From Flavobacterium sp. SH_e (GTDB taxonomy: Bacteria; Bacteroidota; Bacteroidia; Flavobacteriales; Flavobacteriaceae), in NCBI RefSeq assembly GCF_025717045.1, contig NZ_JAOVZN010000005.1, positions 434,001 through 498,000 on the forward strand: a stretch of 64,000 bases of DNA, given 5' to 3'. Below the pieces are notes generated by a model that worked only from the letters and a program-made list of their open reading frames with translations, ran no database searches and was not told where the DNA came from. Shown in pieces: positions 25,067 through 34,688 of the stretch (its first letter is position 1; each line of letters starts with the position of its first letter). The position numbers and the translations under genes were made by a program.

Positions 25067-25081
25067 TGGCATGAAAATCAC
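25067..25081 (+). promoter_or_regulatory. Putative sigma-54 promoter of the ABC operon
   Basis: TGGCAT-N5-TCAC resembles the RpoN consensus TGGCAC-N5-TTGC: the -24 part matches well and the -12 part only partly (AC for GC). Position relative to the palindromes and the transporter start (25249) is right. The rest of 25006-25248 has no other recognised feature. Confidence 0.4.
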
Positions 25082-25248
25082 ATTAGAACTTGTAAATCAT
25101 TAATAATTAACGCCTTTCGGGAGTACAAATAACAAATAAATAGTGATAATTTGAAAATAAATTATCTTATTTTTCAGACTTGTTTCTGTCATTTCCGAAG
25201 GCATAAAATTTTTAAAAGAAAATCAATCAAAACCCAAAACAGTCAATT

Positions 25249-25959
25249 ATGATTAACATTACAAAACTTTCAAAAGTATTTAGAACTGAGGAATTAGAAA
25301 CCAAAGCATTAAGTGGAATTTCGTTAACCATCAATCAAGGAGATTTTATTTCGATTATGGGACCGTCTGGAAGCGGAAAATCTACTTTATTAAACATCAT
25401 CGGACTTTTAGACAGTGCTTCAGACGGAAGTTACAAGCTTCTTGATCAGGAAATAGTTGGTTTAAAAGAGAAATCAAAAGCAAAAGCCAGAAAAGAAAAC
25501 ATCGGATTCATTTTCCAGAATTTCAATTTAATTGATGAATTATCAGTTTTTGATAATATCGAATTGCCTTTAATTTATGCCAATGTTTCTTCTGCCGAAA
25601 GAAAATCTCGAGTAAATGAAATAGCAAAAATATTAGGAATCTCGCACAGATTGAAACATTTTCCGCAGCAACTTTCGGGCGGACAACAGCAGCGTGTAGC
25701 GGTTGCAAGAGCTTTAATCAATAATCCGAAAATTATTTTGGCAGATGAGCCAACAGGAAATTTAGATAGTAAAAACGGAAATGAGGTAATGGAATTACTA
25801 ACCGATCTTCATGCTAGCGGATCGACAATCTTAATGGTTACACATTCTGATTATGATGCTTCTTTTTCGCAGAAAACCATTTTAATGAAAGACGGAATGA
25901 TTCTTTCTGAGAAAGTAAATCATAGAAATGTAGATGTTTTGGTTAATTCAAATAATTAG
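25249..25959 (+). CDS. ABC transporter ATP-binding protein, MacB/LolD type
   Basis: 236 residues. It has Walker A GPSGSGKST, Q-loop FQNFNLIDELSVFDN, signature LSGGQQQRVAVARAL, Walker B IILADEPTGNLDS, and H-loop MVTHS. The LDELSV-type Q-loop and length fit the MacB/LolD/FtsE class that pairs with long FtsX-like permeases. The stop precedes the permease ATG by 4 nt. It powers conformational movement for export or lipoprotein/peptide transfer rather than classical import. Confidence 0.95.
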   Translation: MINITKLSKVFRTEELETKALSGISLTINQGDFISIMGPSGSGKSTLLNIIGLLDSASDGSYKLLDQEIVGLKEKSKAKARKENIGFIFQNFNLIDELSVFDNIELPLIYANVSSAERKSRVNEIAKILGISHRLKHFPQQLSGGQQQRVAVARALINNPKIILADEPTGNLDSKNGNEVMELLTDLHASGSTILMVTHSDYDASFSQKTILMKDGMILSEKVNHRNVDVLVNSNN

Positions 25960-25963
25960 GGAT

Positions 25964-28375
25964 ATGCTGAAAAATTGGATTAACATATTTATTTATCAAA
26001 TCAAAAACAACAAGCTGTTTTCGATTTTGAATATTTTAGGATTATCGATAGGAATGGCAACTTTAATTTTTGCTATTCTTTTTTGGAACGATGAGCATTC
26101 TTACGATCAATGGAATCCCGAAAAAGACAAAATTTATTCGGTTCTAAATGACATTGGAGATCATAATATCTGGACATCAAATGCGGCAACACTTGGACCG
26201 ATGTTAAAAGCTGTCTCTTCAGACGTTGAAAGTTACTGTTATTTTTTCAGTTCATATGAAAAAGATGCGGTTTCATACAAGGAAAAAAGAGAAGTTCTAA
26301 ACAATATTTTTACTGCTCAAAGTAATTTTTTCTCTTTCTTTCCCTATAAATTTATTCACGGAAACGGCAAAACAGCTATTCAGGATCGAAGCAGTATTGC
26401 ACTTTCTGAAGAAACTGCCGAACGTTTATTTGGAACTGAAAATCCAATGGGAAAACTAGTTCGTTATGACGGTCAAATTTTCACTGTTCGTGGTGTATAT
26501 GATCTTTCTGAAAAATCATCTGTAATGCCAGATGCTATAACAACCGTTATAGATGATGATTTAAAAAGAACAAAAGACGATTGGACTTATCATTATGGGC
26601 TAGTTCTTAAAATAAAGAATCCAAATGCTACAGCTGCGGTCATAAAAATAATGAACAATTTGTTCTTTGAAAATTGTACAAAACTGTACGCAAAACAAGA
26701 AGGTATCACCGTGATGGAATTTATAAAAAAATACGGCGAACCTGTAAAATCAGACCTATTGCCTTTGCCTAAAGCTAAATTATACTCTGGAAGCCAACCT
26801 TTTGCTGAGCCAAACGGAAATATGCAATATCTCATAATTTTAATGGGTTTGTCCATTTTAATCTTATCGCTTTCTATTGTAAATTATATTAATCTAGCAA
26901 CAGCAAACGTAATTAAAAGAGCAAAGGAAATTGGTGTTAGAAAAATTGCAGGTGCAGGAAAAGAACAAATTGTAGCTCAATTTATTTTTGAAACCGCTTT
27001 AACAACTATTTTTTCTGTTTTAATTGCTTTAGTGATTGTCGAAATTTCACTTCCATTTTACAACTCTTTTCTCGATAAAGATTTGGCATTATTAGGTTCT
27101 CAGTTTTACATTCAATTGATTTTAATCACGTTACTTGTTATAATTGTTTCTGGAGTTTTGCCAGCGATTTATGTTTCAAATTTTGAAGCTTTAAAAGTTT
27201 TGAAAGGCAATTTTTCAAGAAGCAAAAAAGGAATTTGGCTTAGAAACGGGATGCTGGTTTTACAATTTGCAATTGCTGCTTTTTTCATCATCGGATCTTT
27301 TATTGTTTATAAACAAGTCCGTTTTATGACAGAAAAGGATTTAGGTTTTAAAGGCGCGCAAGTTTTGGATATCACATTTAAAGCCAAAAAAGATAAAAAT
27401 CAATACGAGCGTTACAAATTGATCAAACAAGAAGCGAGTAAAATAAAAGGTGTCGAAGCTATTTCTACCGCATTATTTGCAATGGGATCTATGGAAAACT
27501 CTTGGTCAAGTGCGAGTTATAAAGATAATAAACCTTTTTTGATACAAGAAATGGCAATGGATTTTGAAATGCTAGACATGTTGAATGTTAAAATTCTCAA
27601 AGGAAGAAAGCTAAATCCTGCCTTTTCTTCAGATACCATTTCGTCTGTTTTATTAAATCAAAAAGCAGCTAGCTTACTTTCTGAGAAAGATCCTCTCAAT
27701 AAAATCATTTATTGGAGAGATCAAAAGGTAAAAATAGTTGGGATTGTAAACGATTTTAATTACTTCGGAATGGAAAGCCAAATTGCTCCAATGATGTTTT
27801 TTTACGTTACAAAAATCAATGGAGTTAAAGATGATATTCGACATATTTTTATTAAAATTTCACCTGATGATATGCAGGAAACCATTGCTGGAATTAATAA
27901 ATTTTGGATTGAAAAAGTAGATTCAGAATATCCGTTTGAATATAATTTTGTAGATAAGAATTATGCAAGAACGTTCAAGAAATATGAAAACCAAAGAGAT
28001 TTATTTGCTTTACTGAATATCATTGTAATCCTAATTGCTGTATTCGGATTGTTTTCTCTGGCTTCTTTTTCGATGGAAAGAAAACTTCGCGAAATTGCCA
28101 TTAGAAAAACTCTTGGCGCAGATACCGATGTATTATTAAAAGAATTATCCAAACAATATGTAGTTTTCTGTATAATCGGTTTTCTAATCGGAATTGCTCC
28201 TGCATATTTCTTATTGGGAAAATGGCTCGAAAACTTCGCTTTCCGAATTGATATTCCTCTACTGCCCTTTTTCCTAGCCTTTATATCGTTATTATTCTTA
28301 ACCCTGACGATTGTTCTCGCAAAAGCCTATCAGGCAACAAAAGTGGATGTTTTAAAATATCTAAAATACGAATAA
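25964..28375 (+). CDS. ABC transporter permease, MacB/FtsX family
   Basis: 803 residues from ATG 25964; an earlier in-frame ATG at 25934 would overlap the ATPase gene and disrupt the normal N-terminus (LKNWINIFIYQIKNNK) and is rejected. TM1 is at about 20-40, with a large extracytoplasmic MacB-like core to about 285, FtsX domain with TMs (about 290-420), a second core (about 440-680) and final FtsX TMs (about 690-800). ASFSMERKLREIAIRKTLGA is the coupling segment seen in this double-FtsX architecture common in Bacteroidota. With the adjacent ATPase it should form an exporter/mechanotransmission complex. The divergent NtrB/NtrC pair probably controls it. Confidence 0.92.
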   Translation: MLKNWINIFIYQIKNNKLFSILNILGLSIGMATLIFAILFWNDEHSYDQWNPEKDKIYSVLNDIGDHNIWTSNAATLGPMLKAVSSDVESYCYFFSSYEKDAVSYKEKREVLNNIFTAQSNFFSFFPYKFIHGNGKTAIQDRSSIALSEETAERLFGTENPMGKLVRYDGQIFTVRGVYDLSEKSSVMPDAITTVIDDDLKRTKDDWTYHYGLVLKIKNPNATAAVIKIMNNLFFENCTKLYAKQEGITVMEFIKKYGEPVKSDLLPLPKAKLYSGSQPFAEPNGNMQYLIILMGLSILILSLSIVNYINLATANVIKRAKEIGVRKIAGAGKEQIVAQFIFETALTTIFSVLIALVIVEISLPFYNSFLDKDLALLGSQFYIQLILITLLVIIVSGVLPAIYVSNFEALKVLKGNFSRSKKGIWLRNGMLVLQFAIAAFFIIGSFIVYKQVRFMTEKDLGFKGAQVLDITFKAKKDKNQYERYKLIKQEASKIKGVEAISTALFAMGSMENSWSSASYKDNKPFLIQEMAMDFEMLDMLNVKILKGRKLNPAFSSDTISSVLLNQKAASLLSEKDPLNKIIYWRDQKVKIVGIVNDFNYFGMESQIAPMMFFYVTKINGVKDDIRHIFIKISPDDMQETIAGINKFWIEKVDSEYPFEYNFVDKNYARTFKKYENQRDLFALLNIIVILIAVFGLFSLASFSMERKLREIAIRKTLGADTDVLLKELSKQYVVFCIIGFLIGIAPAYFLLGKWLENFAFRIDIPLLPFFLAFISLLFLTLTIVLAKAYQATKVDVLKYLKYE

Positions 28376-28428
28376 ATAACTGTTTTTTTCTCGCTGATTA
28401 TACAGATTTAGCAGATTAAAGCATTAAA

Positions 28429-28522
28429 AACTTTGCGTCTTAGCGCCTTTGCGAGCAATTTTTCAAAGTATTGAGAAAAATACTTAAAATAGAATCTCGC
28501 AGAGTCGTTAAGGCGCAAAGTT
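28429..28522. repeat. Palindromic intergenic element E
   Basis: A 27-nt left arm (28429-28455, starting AACTTTGCGTCTTAGCG) and right arm (28496-28522) are complementary at 23 of 27 positions, with a 40-nt centre. A separate CAGATTTAGCAGATT word lies just before it. No ORF is present. It is one of several GCG-rich repeats seen in this window. Confidence 0.6.
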
Positions 28523-28612
28523 ATTTATATTCATTCTTAAACCGATTTTGACATTCGTCAATGTTTTTTTCCTCGATTAACTTTACTTTTGAAAATGATT
28601 AATTTTTGAGAA

Positions 28613-29182
28613 ATGATGAGTGAACTTGAGACTTTAATTCAGAGCAAATTACAACTAGAAAATGATGAACTTAACACCATTTTGTCTTGCTTTAAATTAA
28701 TACAAGTAAAGAAAAATGAGCAATTGCTGCAAAGCGGAACTGTTGCAGATAAAATCTATTTTATCAAAAAAGGCTGTCTGCGTTTGTATTACAGTACCGA
28801 AGATCACAATATCACCACTCGTTTTATGGCTTTTGAAGGCACATTTTTAACCTCAATCGTTAGTTTTATTTCTAGAGAACCAAGCTCAGAATATATCGAA
28901 GCCGTGGAAAACTCAGATCTTTTTGCGATTTCTTACGAAGATTTTTTCAGACTTCGCAACACAATTCCTCAATGGGATAAAATGTATATCTACATTCTCG
29001 AATATGGTTTAACTGTCATTACCTCAAAACTCAGCAGTTTATTAACGCAAAATGCTGCAGAACGGTATCGCAATCTTCTTAAAAATAACCCAGAACTCAT
29101 TCAGAGATTGTCCAACGCCAATCTTGCATCATACCTTAATATTTCGCCAGAAACATTAAGCAGAATAAAATCACAGATTTAA
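28613..29182 (+). CDS. Crp/Fnr-family transcriptional regulator
   Basis: 189 residues. A cNMP-binding-like beta-roll (about 25-120; KNEQLLQSGTVADKIYFIKKG, SSEYIEAVENSDLFAIS) precedes a C-terminal HTH (LSNANLASYLNISPETLSRIK). It lacks the Cys set of Fnr. It is not closely similar to the regulator at 17996. It lies 52 nt before ilvD and may control that gene, though such regulators often act on distant targets. Effector unknown. Confidence 0.88.
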   Translation: MMSELETLIQSKLQLENDELNTILSCFKLIQVKKNEQLLQSGTVADKIYFIKKGCLRLYYSTEDHNITTRFMAFEGTFLTSIVSFISREPSSEYIEAVENSDLFAISYEDFFRLRNTIPQWDKMYIYILEYGLTVITSKLSSLLTQNAAERYRNLLKNNPELIQRLSNANLASYLNISPETLSRIKSQI

Positions 29183-29234
29183 CTTTCTGTCAAAAATTAA
29201 AAAAACAAAACAACATTAAAAAACATTTTCTATC

Positions 29235-30926
29235 ATGAGAAGTGATGAAGTAAAAAAAGGCGTTCAGCGAACTCCTCACAGATCCTTATTGCGAGCTACG
29301 GGCTTGAAAAACGAAGACTTCGGAAAACCATTTATTGGAGTTGCGAATTCGTTTATTGAAATTATTCCGGGGCACTTTTTCTTAAATAAAGTTTCTGAAA
29401 TTATCAAAGAAGAAATTCGTGCTAATGGCTGTGTTCCGTTTGAATTCAATACAATCGGAATCGATGACGGAATCGCAATGGGACATGACGGAATGTTATA
29501 TTCGCTTCCAAGCCGTGAAATTATTGCCAACTCCATAGAAAGTGTCATGAACGCTCATAAATTGGACGCCATGATTGCCATTCCAAACTGTGACAAAATT
29601 GTTCCAGGAATGATTATGGGAGCTTTAAGAGTTGATGTTCCTACTATTTTTGTAAGCGGTGGACCAATGTCTAAAGGTTACACCAAAAACGGAACTGCAA
29701 TTGATTTAGCTTCTGCATTTGAAGCAGTTGGAAAACACGAAGCTGGAAAAATAACCGACGATGAATTGTATGACATAGAGTGTAATGCGTGTCCAAGCGG
29801 TGGAAGCTGTTCTGGAATGTTCACGGCTAATTCTATGAATACTTTAATGGAAGCGATGGGGATTGCTCTTCCAGGAAACGGAACAATTCTAGCGCAAACT
29901 CCTGAACGCGAAAAATTGTATCGTGAAGCTGCGAGACGAATTTGTGATATTGCGAAAGATCAGCAAGCTATTGAAAAATTCAAACTGAAAAATATTTTGA
30001 ATGAAAATGCTGTTCGAAATGCTTTTGCTGTAGATATGGCAATGGGCGGAAGTACCAATACTGTTCTTCATATGCTCGCAATCGCAAACGAAGCTAATGT
30101 CGATTTTAAACTTCAGGATATTAATACCATTTCTGGAAATGTTGCACATATTGCTAAGATTTCGCCTAGTTTGAGCACCGTTCACATGGAGGACATTAAC
30201 AGAGCTGGCGGCGTAAATGCGGTTATGAAAGAGATAAACAAAAGAGGTTCAGGTGTTTTAATTGATAATCTTACTATTAGCGGTGAAACTTTATTGGAGA
30301 AAATCGCAAATGCTGAAATTAAAGACACAACAATTATCCATACCATTGATAATCCGTACAGTAAAGTTGGCGGATTGGCTATTTTATATGGAAATCTTGC
30401 AGAACAAGGTGCTGTAATTAAAACAGCTGGTTTAACTGGAGATCGCGTATTTACGGGAAGCGCAGTTTGTTTTGATGGTCAAGCCGAAGCAATTGCGGGA
30501 ATTATGATGGGAAAAGTAAAAGCTGGAAATGTCGTAGTTATTCGTTACGAAGGACCAAAAGGCGGACCTGGAATGCAAGAAATGCTTTCTCCAACCAGTT
30601 TAATTATGGGAATGGGACTTGGAAGTTCTGTAGCTTTAATCACTGACGGAAGATTCAGCGGTGCAACTAGAGGAGCTTCAATTGGTCACGTTTCTCCTGA
30701 AGCTGCTGAAGGCGGAATGATTGGTTTGGTTAAAGATGGTGACGAAATTCACATTGATGTCGATCGATATATTTTATCCGTTAATTTGAGTCATGAAGAA
30801 ATCGCAGCAAGAAGAACTGCTTTTAAACCTTTGAAAAAACCTTTAAATTCAAGATGGCTTTCTCAATATAGAGCGTTGGTAACAAATGCAAGTACGGGGG
30901 CTGTTTTAAAAACAGATTTGGATTAA
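29235..30926 (+). CDS. ilvD: Dihydroxy-acid dehydratase
   Basis: 563 residues, normal length. Fe-S ligands Cys119 (NCDK) and Cys192 within [16 protein letters not shown] (185-200), and the metal-binding [10 protein letters not shown] segment (77-86) are present. Where [2Fe-2S] homologues carry a third Cys this one reads PGH (45-47), as in the oxygen-sensitive E. coli enzyme. [12 protein letters not shown] and the C-terminal [15 protein letters not shown] are intact. It dehydrates dihydroxy-isovalerate and -methylvalerate in valine/isoleucine synthesis; related ED/YjhG-type sugar-acid dehydratases are less likely because the sequence follows the IlvD branch throughout. Unusually it is not followed by ilvB/N/C. 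Confidence 0.93.
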   Translation: MRSDEVKKGVQRTPHRSLLRATGLKNEDFGKPFIGVANSFIEIIPGHFFLNKVSEIIKEEIRANGCVPFEFNTIGIDDGIAMGHDGMLYSLPSREIIANSIESVMNAHKLDAMIAIPNCDKIVPGMIMGALRVDVPTIFVSGGPMSKGYTKNGTAIDLASAFEAVGKHEAGKITDDELYDIECNACPSGGSCSGMFTANSMNTLMEAMGIALPGNGTILAQTPEREKLYREAARRICDIAKDQQAIEKFKLKNILNENAVRNAFAVDMAMGGSTNTVLHMLAIANEANVDFKLQDINTISGNVAHIAKISPSLSTVHMEDINRAGGVNAVMKEINKRGSGVLIDNLTISGETLLEKIANAEIKDTTIIHTIDNPYSKVGGLAILYGNLAEQGAVIKTAGLTGDRVFTGSAVCFDGQAEAIAGIMMGKVKAGNVVVIRYEGPKGGPGMQEMLSPTSLIMGMGLGSSVALITDGRFSGATRGASIGHVSPEAAEGGMIGLVKDGDEIHIDVDRYILSVNLSHEEIAARRTAFKPLKKPLNSRWLSQYRALVTNASTGAVLKTDLD

Positions 30927-30950
30927 AACATACTTTTTCAAATACTTACA

Positions 30951-30987
30951 AAAAAGCTAAATCAAAATGATTTAGCTTTTTTTATTT
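30951..30987 (+). terminator. Intrinsic terminator of ilvD
   Basis: AAAAAGCTAAATCA (30951-30964) pairs perfectly with its complement (30968-30981), with a 3-nt loop, followed by T. Confidence 0.85.
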
Positions 30988-31044
30988 TATTTTAATATCT
31001 TTAATAAAACTATGCTCAAAACTATCAACCTAAACTATTAAAAA

Positions 31045-31218
31045 ATGGAAAAGATAACCAACAAAAAAACGTTATTTTTACTCTCGATTGGAATTTTCAT
31101 TATCGCGGCTTCTGTTATTCTTCCGCATTTTTTTAAAATTTCTGATTTTTCCAGAGGTTTATTAGTTGGAACAGGAATTGGCTTTATAATAAAATCAGAA
31201 CTCTTCTCTATTTTTTAG
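31045..31218 (+). CDS. Small membrane protein, 57 aa
   Basis: ATG 31045 to TAG 31216-31218. Residues 9-28 (TLFLLSIGIFIIAASVILPH) and 39-54 (GLLVGTGIGFIIKS region) form two probable transmembrane helices joined by FKISDFSR, a shape common to small uncharacterised Flavobacterium membrane proteins. A -7-like TATCTTTA lies at 30996-31003. It converges with and overlaps the last 11 nt of the glycosyltransferase gene on the other strand. No function can be assigned. Confidence 0.55.
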   Translation: MEKITNKKTLFLLSIGIFIIAASVILPHFFKISDFSRGLLVGTGIGFIIKSELFSIF

Positions 31219-32638
31219 TAAATCCTTTTCTTGTCATTTCGCCCCAGCCCTTGGTTCCCATAACTTTTTCTTTATAACCAACTAAAGCGGCATAAACCGT
31301 AAGCGGATGAAAATAGAAAGGTTCAATAAAGGCTGCAATCAACAATTTGAAAAAATCGGCCTGTTTGGGATACTTATGGTATGTTTTTTCTTCGCTGTAT
31401 AAAGCAATAACCGAAAATAAAACGGCAAAAGAATACACAAAAAGTAGTAGAAGGAAGAAAAAGTGCCAGTTCAGCAATCCGAAAATTATAAATACAGCTG
31501 TTATAACAAGTCCAATGAATTCTATAGCTGGAGCCAGGAATTCAAACAATGTCCAATACGGCACACTCAGCAATCCTAACAATTTATATCTTGGATTTAA
31601 GAACATTACTCTATGAAAACTTAAAGTTTCAATTGTTCCTCTCATCCAGCGGCTGCGCTGTTTTTTAAATATCTTGAAATCTTCTGGAGCTTCGGTCCAG
31701 CAAAGCGGATCTGGAATATAACTTACTGAATAAGGCAGTTTATTTTCAAGCATATAACGGCGCATTCTCACGATTAATTCCATGTCTTCTCCAACCGTTT
31801 TAGTGCTGTATCCGCCAGAAAGTATGGCAATTTCTTTATCAAATGCACCAAAAGCACCGCTAATTAGCAATAATCCGTCTAGTTTTCCCCAAGCCATTCT
31901 TCCTAAAAGAAATGCTCTCAGATATTCTAAAACCTGGATTCTAGACAACATCACATCTGGAATATTCACTTCTACCAAACGTCCGTTTTTAATCACACAT
32001 TGATTAGCAATTCTCACTACGCCACCTGTTGCAATAATTCGCTTTCCGTGAGATTCTAAAAATGGTTTTGCTAGTTTTAAAAGCGAATCTTTATCTAAAA
32101 TACAATCTACATCAATGCAAACCACATACGGATTTTGTGCAATGTTTAATCCAACATTTAACGCATCTGCTTTACCTCCATTTTCTTTGTCAACAACAAT
32201 TAATTTTTTGAAAGCCGCATTTCTTGAAGTGTAAATTCCTTTAATTTTTTTAGTTTCAATTTTTGGATGAAAATCCAATTCTGTCAAAACTAAATCGTAA
32301 GTTTTGGTCAGGATTTCCATTGAATTATCTTTACTTCCGTCATTTACAACAATAACTTGATAATTATTGTAGTTTAGCGAAAGAAGCGATTTTACATTTT
32401 CTTCAATAGTCATTCCTTCATTATAAGCAGGCGCAATCAGCGAAAGTTTAGGAGCAAATTCACTGGTAAGCAACACTTCATAATCAACAAAACTGTTTCT
32501 TTTAAGATACCTTCTAAGCTCTTTTGTCGAAATATAAGCCAGCATTAAATAGGAAGACATGATTAGTATGGCGTAACCAAGAATCAGGAGTATATAAATA
32601 TCCAAAAACCATTCTATTTCAGTATTAAAAAAAGTCAT
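31208..32638 (-). CDS. Membrane family-2 glycosyltransferase (processive type)
   Basis: 476 residues. TM segments are at about 13-35 and three or more after 360, on both sides of a GT2 catalytic domain. Catalytic motifs are complete: APAYNEG near 69-75, DxD as DVD (176-178), acceptor-site ED (284-285, VGEDMEL), and QRSRW (327-331). This is the layout of BcsA/PgaC-like synthases that polymerise and translocate a beta-linked polysaccharide, without a PilZ domain. It is the last gene of an operon with HEAT-like, YaiO-like, response-regulator and hybrid-kinase genes. Polymer identity is not predictable. Confidence 0.9.
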   Translation of the reverse strand: MTFFNTEIEWFLDIYILLILGYAILIMSSYLMLAYISTKELRRYLKRNSFVDYEVLLTSEFAPKLSLIAPAYNEGMTIEENVKSLLSLNYNNYQVIVVNDGSKDNSMEILTKTYDLVLTELDFHPKIETKKIKGIYTSRNAAFKKLIVVDKENGGKADALNVGLNIAQNPYVVCIDVDCILDKDSLLKLAKPFLESHGKRIIATGGVVRIANQCVIKNGRLVEVNIPDVMLSRIQVLEYLRAFLLGRMAWGKLDGLLLISGAFGAFDKEIAILSGGYSTKTVGEDMELIVRMRRYMLENKLPYSVSYIPDPLCWTEAPEDFKIFKKQRSRWMRGTIETLSFHRVMFLNPRYKLLGLLSVPYWTLFEFLAPAIEFIGLVITAVFIIFGLLNWHFFFLLLLFVYSFAVLFSVIALYSEEKTYHKYPKQADFFKLLIAAFIEPFYFHPLTVYAALVGYKEKVMGTKGWGEMTRKGFTKK

Positions 32639-32650
32639 TTCCTTATAAAA

Positions 32651-33472
32651 TTAAATGGTTAATGTCTGCAAAATGCTTTGCGCTTCGTATTTTATTACTG
32701 TATTTGAAGCCTGAGCCGCCAACTGCGCTACATGCGGAACTTTCTGCGTCAGCTTAAGTTCTTTTATAAGTTTCAGACCAAGTGTAACGACAGTTGTGTT
32801 TTGTGATTCTAATAAAAACTCAATTCCTTCTGTATCACCAATATCATGCTTCTTAAAAGCATTAATAATATTCAACTGCATCCAATCGTCTATTGGGTCT
32901 GAATGTTCAACTAAATATGCAATACTCTTTGTGCCTCCTAGTTTAATACAAGCATTTATTGCTGTAATTTTCAGTGTTTTATTTCTGGCTTTCGAGAATG
33001 CAATAATCAAATCAAATCCTTCATTTACATTAAACTCTGCCAATTCTGTAATTGCTCTACATTTTACTTCCCATTTTAAGCTTTTCAGTCTTCTAAACGA
33101 ATCTTTTATTAATCCAGAATCTTTATAAAATTGTTCCAGTTTCTTGGCATAAATCCCTTCATAATTTTTATGAAGATTAATAAGAGATTCTGTCAAAACT
33201 TCTCTAAAAAAAGAAGTATCAAAAAGAACTAAAAAGTTTTTATCCTCTTTTATTGTTGAAAATGATGTATCTTCAAAAATAACAGATGACATTACTTTTT
33301 CAATTAAACTACTGTATTCATTTCTAAGCCTTTCTTTTTTTATTTTATTGCTTCGGCTAGCAACAATAATAAGGTACATAATGAACGAACCTAATATAAA
33401 TAGATAGATTGAAAAAGTAAGAAAAGGCACTTCCCACTGACCGGCTTTATATAGTTCCCAGATTTCTGCCAT
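32651..33472 (-). CDS. Membrane-anchored HEAT-repeat-like protein
   Basis: 273 residues. A single transmembrane helix (about 18-38, LTFSIYLFILGSFIMYLIIVA) is followed by a basic stretch and then an alpha-helical superhelix in the cytoplasm: LKSLKWEVKCRAITELAEF, KTLKITAINACIKLGG and TVVTLGLKLIKEL are HEAT-like pairs. Such scaffolds bind partner proteins. Located 12 nt before the glycosyltransferase and 1 nt after the barrel gene, it is a likely scaffold or regulator of the synthase. Family assignment is by pattern only. Confidence 0.75.
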   Translation of the reverse strand: MAEIWELYKAGQWEVPFLTFSIYLFILGSFIMYLIIVASRSNKIKKERLRNEYSSLIEKVMSSVIFEDTSFSTIKEDKNFLVLFDTSFFREVLTESLINLHKNYEGIYAKKLEQFYKDSGLIKDSFRRLKSLKWEVKCRAITELAEFNVNEGFDLIIAFSKARNKTLKITAINACIKLGGTKSIAYLVEHSDPIDDWMQLNIINAFKKHDIGDTEGIEFLLESQNTTVVTLGLKLIKELKLTQKVPHVAQLAAQASNTVIKYEAQSILQTLTI

Positions 33473-33473
33473 A

Positions 33474-34688
33474 TTAAAAGCGTTTTGTTACAATTAACTG
33501 AACATTAAACCTATTTCTATATTCTCCAGGTATATATTCTTCACGCTCATAAAGGAAAATAGGGCGCACAAAAAATGAATCACCAAAACGATGCTGATAT
33601 TGGATTCCTGCACGATATGCCTTTAACGGCTGTGTAAAACTGTTGTAGAGATACAAATAAGGAACGTTTCCATATTGTAATTCCAGTCTAATAATACGCT
33701 CTTTTTCTTCGTTTACGCGCTGAACACTTAAAACATGAGAAAACAATTCGTTTGAAATATCATAGTAAGGTCGGTAACCAAAACTGTAAATTCCTGCATT
33801 ATACACTACTTGCCCTGTAAGCAACGTAATATCGTCTGTGTCAAAATGCATAAATCTTGCTCCAAGCGAAAAATCAAACTTTTTTTGCGGGGCAAAATAA
33901 TATTCTACACCTCCTTTAGCCACAGGAAATATAGTCTCGCCAGTTGAAACTCCAGCATTTGCATATAAATAGCTTTTATTTGAAAAAGTTTGATAAAAAT
34001 CGGTTTCAAATAACATTTGGGTATCACCACTTATATTTCCGATGTTCGCTCTTCCAACAATAGCCGATTTGCTAAATTTATGTGAATATTCGACATATCC
34101 GTAGTGAAATGGAGACTGTCCAGGCTCTGAAGTAGAGACATTTAAATAAGAAGCCGAAACTGCATTTTTTGCTTTTCGCCCAATAAGTGTTCTAATTCCT
34201 CTGAAAGCCTGAGTACTATTATCAATATAGGCTGATTTTTGAATTAAATCTAATGCTTCTTCATCACGGTTTAACTTCTCCAGACAAGTTGCTTTGGTTT
34301 TTAATACATCAACCGATTTTGGATCAATAGCTAAATATTTATCGCAATATGAAATACATTTTTCATAATCTTCTGTCCAAAAGTAAACGTTTATTAGTGC
34401 TTGTAAAGCTTCTGAATTCGGATTGTTTCTGTCTGCCAAAGGAGACAACACTTTTATTGCTGTTTTGTAGTCTTTTTTCCAGCTGTAAATTCGTCCTGTA
34501 TAAGTTTGTATGTCTTCGTCGTTTGGAAATTTGGCGCGTAAGGGATCTATTAACGTTAATGCTTTGTCGTAGTTCTGTTTTTCAACTTCAAGTTTCACAT
34601 TGGCTAAAGTCTCATCAACATTTATTTCTTGTCCAATTGCAATGGAAGAAATAAACAAAAGGCAGATAGAATAATATAGAAATTTCAT
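33474..34688 (-). CDS. TPR plus YaiO-like outer-membrane beta-barrel protein
   Basis: 404 residues. Signal peptide (MKFLYYSICLLFISSIAIGQ, cleavage near 20), TPR-like helices (about 22-165) with DIQTYTGRIYSWKKDYKTAI, and a C-terminal barrel (about 170-404) with alternating aromatic strands ending ...RFNVQLIVTKRF. The TPR-YaiO arrangement is found next to polysaccharide synthases, where it is thought to help cross the periplasm and outer membrane, as PgaA/BcsC do. The start codon overlaps the stop of the response regulator (TAATG), so translation is coupled. Confidence 0.85.
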   Translation of the reverse strand: MKFLYYSICLLFISSIAIGQEINVDETLANVKLEVEKQNYDKALTLIDPLRAKFPNDEDIQTYTGRIYSWKKDYKTAIKVLSPLADRNNPNSEALQALINVYFWTEDYEKCISYCDKYLAIDPKSVDVLKTKATCLEKLNRDEEALDLIQKSAYIDNSTQAFRGIRTLIGRKAKNAVSASYLNVSTSEPGQSPFHYGYVEYSHKFSKSAIVGRANIGNISGDTQMLFETDFYQTFSNKSYLYANAGVSTGETIFPVAKGGVEYYFAPQKKFDFSLGARFMHFDTDDITLLTGQVVYNAGIYSFGYRPYYDISNELFSHVLSVQRVNEEKERIIRLELQYGNVPYLYLYNSFTQPLKAYRAGIQYQHRFGDSFFVRPIFLYEREEYIPGEYRNRFNVQLIVTKRF

